NCBI RefSeq assembly: GCF_051960575.1 | Contig: NZ_JBQCEE010000431.1 | Coordinates: forward strand, 1 to 9,044 | Direction of reading: 5' to 3' | From: JBQCEE01 sp051960575 | Lineage (GTDB): Bacteria > Actinomycetota > Actinomycetes > Mycobacteriales > Jatrophihabitantaceae | DNA: 9,044 nucleotides | In this document: one piece after another, positions 6,745 through 9,044 of the stretch | How the letters are laid out: the number at the start of each line of letters is the position of its first letter | How positions within the stretch are numbered: position 1 is the first letter of the stretch | The notes under the pieces: model-generated | Told to the model about the DNA's origin: nothing | Database searches by the model: none | The model's input: only the letters and a program-made list of their open reading frames with translations | Made by a program: the position numbers and the translations under genes

Positions 6745-7454
6745 CGCGGGACGCGCAGCACGTACCCGACGCCGCGCAGCGTGTGCAGCAGGCGCGGCTC
6801 GGTGGTGTCGATCTTGCGGCGCAGGTAGGACACGTAGCTCTCGACGACGTTCGCGTCGCCGCCGAAGTCGTAGTGCCAGACGTTGTCGAGGATCTGCGCC
6901 TTGCTCAGCACCCGGCCGGCGTTCTGCAGGAAGTAGCGCAGCAGCTTGAACTCGGTGGGCGAGAGGGCGACCTGCTCGCCGGCCTTCCACACCTCATGGG
7001 TCTCGTCGTCCAGCTCGATGTCGGCGAACGACAGCCGCTCGGACGCCGGTGCGTTCGGCGCCGACGCGCTTCTGCGCAGGACTGCGCGAATGCGCGCGAT
7101 GACCTCGTCCAGGCTGAACGGCTTGGTGACGTAGTCGTCGCCGCCGACCGTGAGGCCGGTGATCTTGTCGGCGACGGCGTCGCGGGCCGTGAGGAACACG
7201 ACGGGGCAGCGGTTGCCCTCGGCCGAGAGGCGGCGGACGACCTCGAACCCGTCGATGCCCGGCATCATCACGTCCAGCACCATCAGATCCGGACGCAGTT
7301 CGCGGGCCAGCTTGAGGGCCTGCTGCCCGTCGCGGGCGGTCGCGACCTCGAACCCGGCGAAGCGCAGGCTGGCCGACAGCAGCTCGACGATGTTGGCGTC
7401 GTCCTCGACCACCAGCAGTCGTGCCTCGGCCGTGCGGGTCGCCGTGCTCGTCAT
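6741..7454 (-). CDS. OmpR/PhoB-family response regulator, mycobacterial PhoP-like
   Basis: This 237-residue DNA-binding response regulator has a receiver domain (12-128) and a winged-helix DNA-binding domain (about 139-235). The receiver has acidic residues Glu17/Asp18/Asp19, phosphoacceptor Asp61 in VLDVMMPG, switch Thr89 and Lys111 in TKPFS. From memory the protein is very close to Mycobacterium tuberculosis PhoP, including blocks such as GLTVGGDDYVTKPFSLDE, FADIELDDETHEVWKAG, ALSPTEF, YDFGGDANVVESYVSYLRRK and LLHTLRGVGYVLR. Related actinobacterial paralogues (TrcR, TcrA-like) share some of these, so I do not assign phoP. M. tuberculosis PhoP controls envelope lipids and virulence genes; transfer of that role is not justified. 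The start ATG (7452-7454) has GGAAGG (7461-7466) 6 nt upstream. It is the first gene of a two-gene operon and probably regulates its own promoter, which carries several dyads. Confidence 0.94.
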   Translation of the reverse strand: MTSTATRTAEARLLVVEDDANIVELLSASLRFAGFEVATARDGQQALKLARELRPDLMVLDVMMPGIDGFEVVRRLSAEGNRCPVVFLTARDAVADKITGLTVGGDDYVTKPFSLDEVIARIRAVLRRSASAPNAPASERLSFADIELDDETHEVWKAGEQVALSPTEFKLLRYFLQNAGRVLSKAQILDNVWHYDFGGDANVVESYVSYLRRKIDTTEPRLLHTLRGVGYVLRVPR

Positions 7455-7483
7455 CCTTGTCCTTCCGGCCTGCTGCTCCCCGG

Positions 7484-7568
7484 CTGGGAGTCGCCTCCCA
7501 GTCTGCTCGGCAGGACTCGCCGCGTCCTGTCCGGATGCTGGGAGGTTCCTGTCAGCCCCGCCGGGCTG
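7484..7568. promoter_or_regulatory. Divergent intergenic region with three consecutive perfect dyads (putative operators)
   Basis: The 127-bp gap between the response regulator (-) and the TIGR03085 gene (+) holds three perfect inverted repeats: CTGGGAG-TCGC-CTCCCAG (7484-7501), CAGGAC-N7-GTCCTG (7511-7529) and CAGCCC-CGCC-GGGCTG (7553-7568). A third CTGGGAG copy lies at 7538-7544. On the regulator's coding strand CTCCCAGC appears twice, 54 bp apart. They could be operators or RNA hairpins; density between divergent genes favours operators. No clear -10/-35 elements are visible. Confidence 0.45.
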
Positions 7569-7581
7569 GAACAGTGGTCGG

Positions 7582-8204
7582 GTGACGACCTACGCGCGTT
7601 CCGAACGCGCGCTGCTGCTGCAGCTGCTGCGCCGCCTCGGCCCGGACGCCCCGACCCTCGCCGGCTGGTGGACGACGCACGATCTCGCGGCCCACCTGGT
7701 CGTGCGCGACCGCGAGGTCGTCGCGCTGCCCGCCTGGTGGTGCCGCGGCTGCACGGCATCACCGAGGCACGCGAACGCCGCGCCCGGCGCCTGCCCTATG
7801 CCGAGCTGCTCGACCGGCTCGAGGCCGGGCCGCCGCCGTGGTCGCCGACCGGGCTGCCGGGCGCCGGCTACGAGCTCGGCAACCTGCACGAGTTCTTCGT
7901 CCATCACGAGGACGTGCGCCGCCCCCAGGACCCCACGCCGCGCCGGCTCGACGCCGCGCTCGAGGACGCGCTCTGGCGCCGTACCCGGTTGCTGGCGCCG
8001 CTGTTCGCGGCGCGGGCGCGCGGGCTGCTGTTGCGTCTCGAAGCGACGGACGGCCGGGTCGTCGAGGTACGGCGTGGGTCGCGTCCGGCGGTCGTGTCAG
8101 GGACTGTCGGCGAGCTGTTCCTCTGGCTGTGGGGACGCCGTGACGCGGCGCGGGTCGTGGTGTCCGGCGACGGCGTCGATCTGCTGTCGCGCGTGCACCC
8201 GTGA
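7582..8204 (+). pseudogene. TIGR03085 family metal-binding protein, frameshifted
   Basis: This encodes a TIGR03085-type protein of the mycothiol-dependent maleylpyruvate isomerase/DinB-like superfamily, split over two frames. The first part runs from GTG 7582: TTYARSERALLL at the start, then WTTHDLAAHLVVRDRE to about 7730. The second part continues in the -1 frame from about 7734: LVVPRLHGITEARERR, PYAELLDRLEAGPP, LHEFFVHHEDVRRPQ and VSGTVGELFLWLWGR, ending at TGA 8202-8204. The total of 623 nt is one base short of a 208-codon gene. The junction reads CCCGCCTGG; a lost G (CCCGGCCTGG) would restore the continuous family-like stretch LPGLVVP. The metal-ligand pattern of the superfamily, His38 and Glu104-x3-His108 (corrected numbering), is intact. 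A sequencing error is at least as likely as a real mutation. No Shine-Dalgarno is obvious, so the mRNA may be leaderless. Its function in the cell is unknown. Confidence 0.75.
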
Positions 8205-8216
8205 CGGGCTCGACGG

Positions 8217-8717
8217 TCAGGGGGTGGTGGCTGCGGTCGCTGGCGGCAGCGAACCGCGGACGCGGTGCAGGATCTCGGTGATCGCCGCGTCCTGCGCCTT
8301 CAGGTGCTCCTGGATCTGCCGTGCCTCCTCCAGCACCGCCGACGCGTCGTCATAGGTGGCCTGGGCGCGCGCGTCCGCAGCGGTCGCCTGCACGTTCTGG
8401 CCGACGATGATGATCGGCAGCAGCACGAGCTGCAGGAACGTCTGGGCAACCCACGCGACGATCACCAGCGTGTTGCCGGACGTGAACGCCGACGGCGCGC
8501 TGACCAGCGCCAGCAGGGTGAACAGGTAGGCCGTCCACATCGTGCCGACGATGATGGTGATCTTGAGGCCGATCTTGGCGTTGAGCTTGCCGACGCGCCC
8601 CCGGCCGTGCACCTGCGCCGCGGCCGCGGCGACCTTCGGCGGGCCTGCCGCGGCCCGCTTCTTGATGTGGGGGTGCTCGCAGTACTCGAACAGCTCTTCC
8701 AGCTCCATAGGCGGCAT
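8217..8717 (-). CDS. DUF1003-like small membrane protein
   Basis: This 166-residue protein has two membrane segments (about 53-73 and 82-106). An N-terminal cytosolic stretch includes HPHIKKR and an Ala-rich region (23-48). A charged, probably coiled-coil C-terminal helix follows (109-153, QATAADARAQATYDDASAVLEE onwards) with a disordered Pro/Ala/Thr end. The order two TM segments, then a P-x-I-I-x-x-x-Q-N-x-Q motif (101-110), then an acidic/basic helix resembles DUF1003 proteins, in which the second TM ends in a PxIMMSQNRQ-like motif. Similar proteins occur widely in actinobacteria without known function. The ATG at 8717 is the earliest possible start; Met4 (8706-8708) is an alternative. Neither has a visible Shine-Dalgarno. 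Its stop lies 12 bp from the convergent TIGR03085 gene. Confidence 0.75.
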   Translation of the reverse strand: MPPMELEELFEYCEHPHIKKRAAAGPPKVAAAAAQVHGRGRVGKLNAKIGLKITIIVGTMWTAYLFTLLALVSAPSAFTSGNTLVIVAWVAQTFLQLVLLPIIIVGQNVQATAADARAQATYDDASAVLEEARQIQEHLKAQDAAITEILHRVRGSLPPATAATTP

Positions 8718-8884
8718 GGTGGGGCCTGCGCGGCTCGAAGCTGCTGAGACCGGGGCGAAGCGTGTTTCGGCGTGTCGCAGGTGGATCGCGTCGAGGCACC
8801 ACGCTCGCGTGTCGCGCAGCGTGTTGACAGGATGCCAACGAGCGAGAAACTTCTACAGCACAACGCTTTTCTTGCCATGATCGC

Positions 8885-8919
8885 TTGTTTTCGAACGCTT
8901 CTTCGGGTAGACTGACGGC
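8885..8919 (+). promoter_or_regulatory. Promoter with LexA-type SOS box in the spacer, leaderless start
   Basis: TTGTTT (8885-8890) and TAGACT (8908-8913) form a -35/-10 pair with a 17-bp spacer. Six bases (GACGGC) separate the -10 from the ATG at 8920, so the transcript probably begins at or next to the start codon. In the spacer, TCGAACGCTTCTTCGG (8891-8906) matches 10 of 12 defined bases of the actinobacterial LexA box TCGAAC-N4-GTTCGA. LexA bound there would block RNA polymerase, with release after DNA damage. The region is richer in A+T than the genes around it. Confidence 0.65.
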
Positions 8920-9044
8920 ATGGTGGCACCGGCGGTCGAGGCGTGGACGCTGCCCGCCGGGCACGCCGAACTCGACCGGATGCTGGGGTTGTCGACGGCG
9001 TTGGCGTCCGAGGCCGAGCTGTTGGACGCGGTCCGGTCGGCCGA
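8920..9044 (+). CDS. Partial gene start, probable DUF222/13E12-type HNH endonuclease
   Basis: Only the first 41 codons are present; the window ends inside the gene. The peptide starts MVAPAVEAWTLPAG and includes HAELDRMLGL and ASEAELLDAVRSA. The acidic ELLDAVRxA helix resembles the N-terminus of DUF222 proteins (13E12 repeat family), which usually carry a C-terminal HNH nuclease domain. The promoter supports this: genes of this family in actinobacteria are often preceded by LexA boxes and have no Shine-Dalgarno. No ribosome site is visible, consistent with a leaderless mRNA. The HNH motif, if present, lies beyond the window, so the call rests on a weak N-terminal match plus context. Confidence 0.55.
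   Translation, partial: MVAPAVEAWTLPAGHAELDRMLGLSTALASEAELLDAVRSA

Noticed and set aside
5281..6828. 515-codon plus-strand open frame antisense to the histidine kinase
   Set aside because: His/Arg/Asp-rich translation without motifs, exactly opposite a complete kinase; a composition artefact.
6726..7581. Long plus-strand open frame antisense to the response regulator, continuous with the second half of the TIGR03085 gene
   Set aside because: The part before 7582 has no family similarity and lies opposite a strongly recognised gene. Only the portion after about 7734 is coding, as the downstream half of the frameshifted gene.
7722..7740. Programmed -1 ribosomal frameshift in the TIGR03085 gene
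   Set aside because: No X-XXY-YYZ slippery heptamer and no clear stimulatory structure identified; deletion or sequencing error is simpler.
8196..8221. Hairpin CCCG-TGA-CGGG between the convergent genes as a bidirectional terminator
   Set aside because: Only a 4-bp stem with a 3-nt loop and no U tracts; too weak to call.
8824..8852. TTGACA (8824-8829) as a -35 element of a second plus-strand promoter
   Set aside because: No acceptable -10 hexamer at 16-18 bp; the nearest candidates (AAACTT, TACAGC) are weak or wrongly spaced, and the 8885-8913 pair fits the gene start better.

Overview
The window comes from a very GC-rich actinomycete chromosome. Codon third positions are almost always G or C, GTG and TTG starts are used, and the gene families are typical of Actinomycetes: a mycobacterial PhoP-type response regulator, a TIGR03085 metal-binding protein and an actinobacterial LolA-like secreted protein. 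I cannot name the genus. Most of it is ordinary chromosome, and I see no mobile element, CRISPR array, rRNA or tRNA. The first ~120 bases are AT-rich homopolymer and a 16-base G run, unlike everything after them, and look like a degraded contig end.

Layout: (a) 155-979 (+) is a FetB/UPF0014 permease whose 3' end overlaps, tail to tail, a membrane flippase-like LPG-synthase-TM protein (909-1943, -). (b) 2024-4899 (-) is a compact three-gene unit: a secreted LolA-fold protein, an ABC ATPase and an ABC-2 permease. The genes are separated by 1 nt or overlap by 14 nt. (c) 4989-5096 (-) is a possible 35-residue single-pass membrane peptide between a GC hairpin pair and a tandem 8-bp repeat. (d) 5185-7454 (-) is a two-component system, a PhoP-like OmpR regulator followed with a 4-nt ATGA overlap by its membrane histidine kinase. 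(e) 7455-7581 is a 127-bp divergent intergenic region with three consecutive perfect dyads. (f) 7582-8204 (+) is a TIGR03085 gene broken by one apparent base deletion. (g) 8217-8717 (-) is a DUF1003-like membrane protein. (h) 8885-8919 is a promoter with a LexA (SOS) box in its spacer, driving an apparently leaderless gene (8920 to window end), probably a DUF222/13E12 HNH endonuclease.

How they may work together: the regulator/kinase pair senses an envelope or extracellular signal. The downstream genes on the same strand all act at the membrane (secreted LolA-like protein, ABC exporter, flippase-like protein). A 12-bp sequence present upstream of the regulator recurs in the same orientation upstream of the flippase-like gene, and a phased 11-bp direct repeat precedes the LolA-like operon. 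This suggests, but does not prove, a local regulon. The best leads are these putative operators, the SOS-box promoter and the frameshift. I found no clear evidence of an undescribed multi-gene system.
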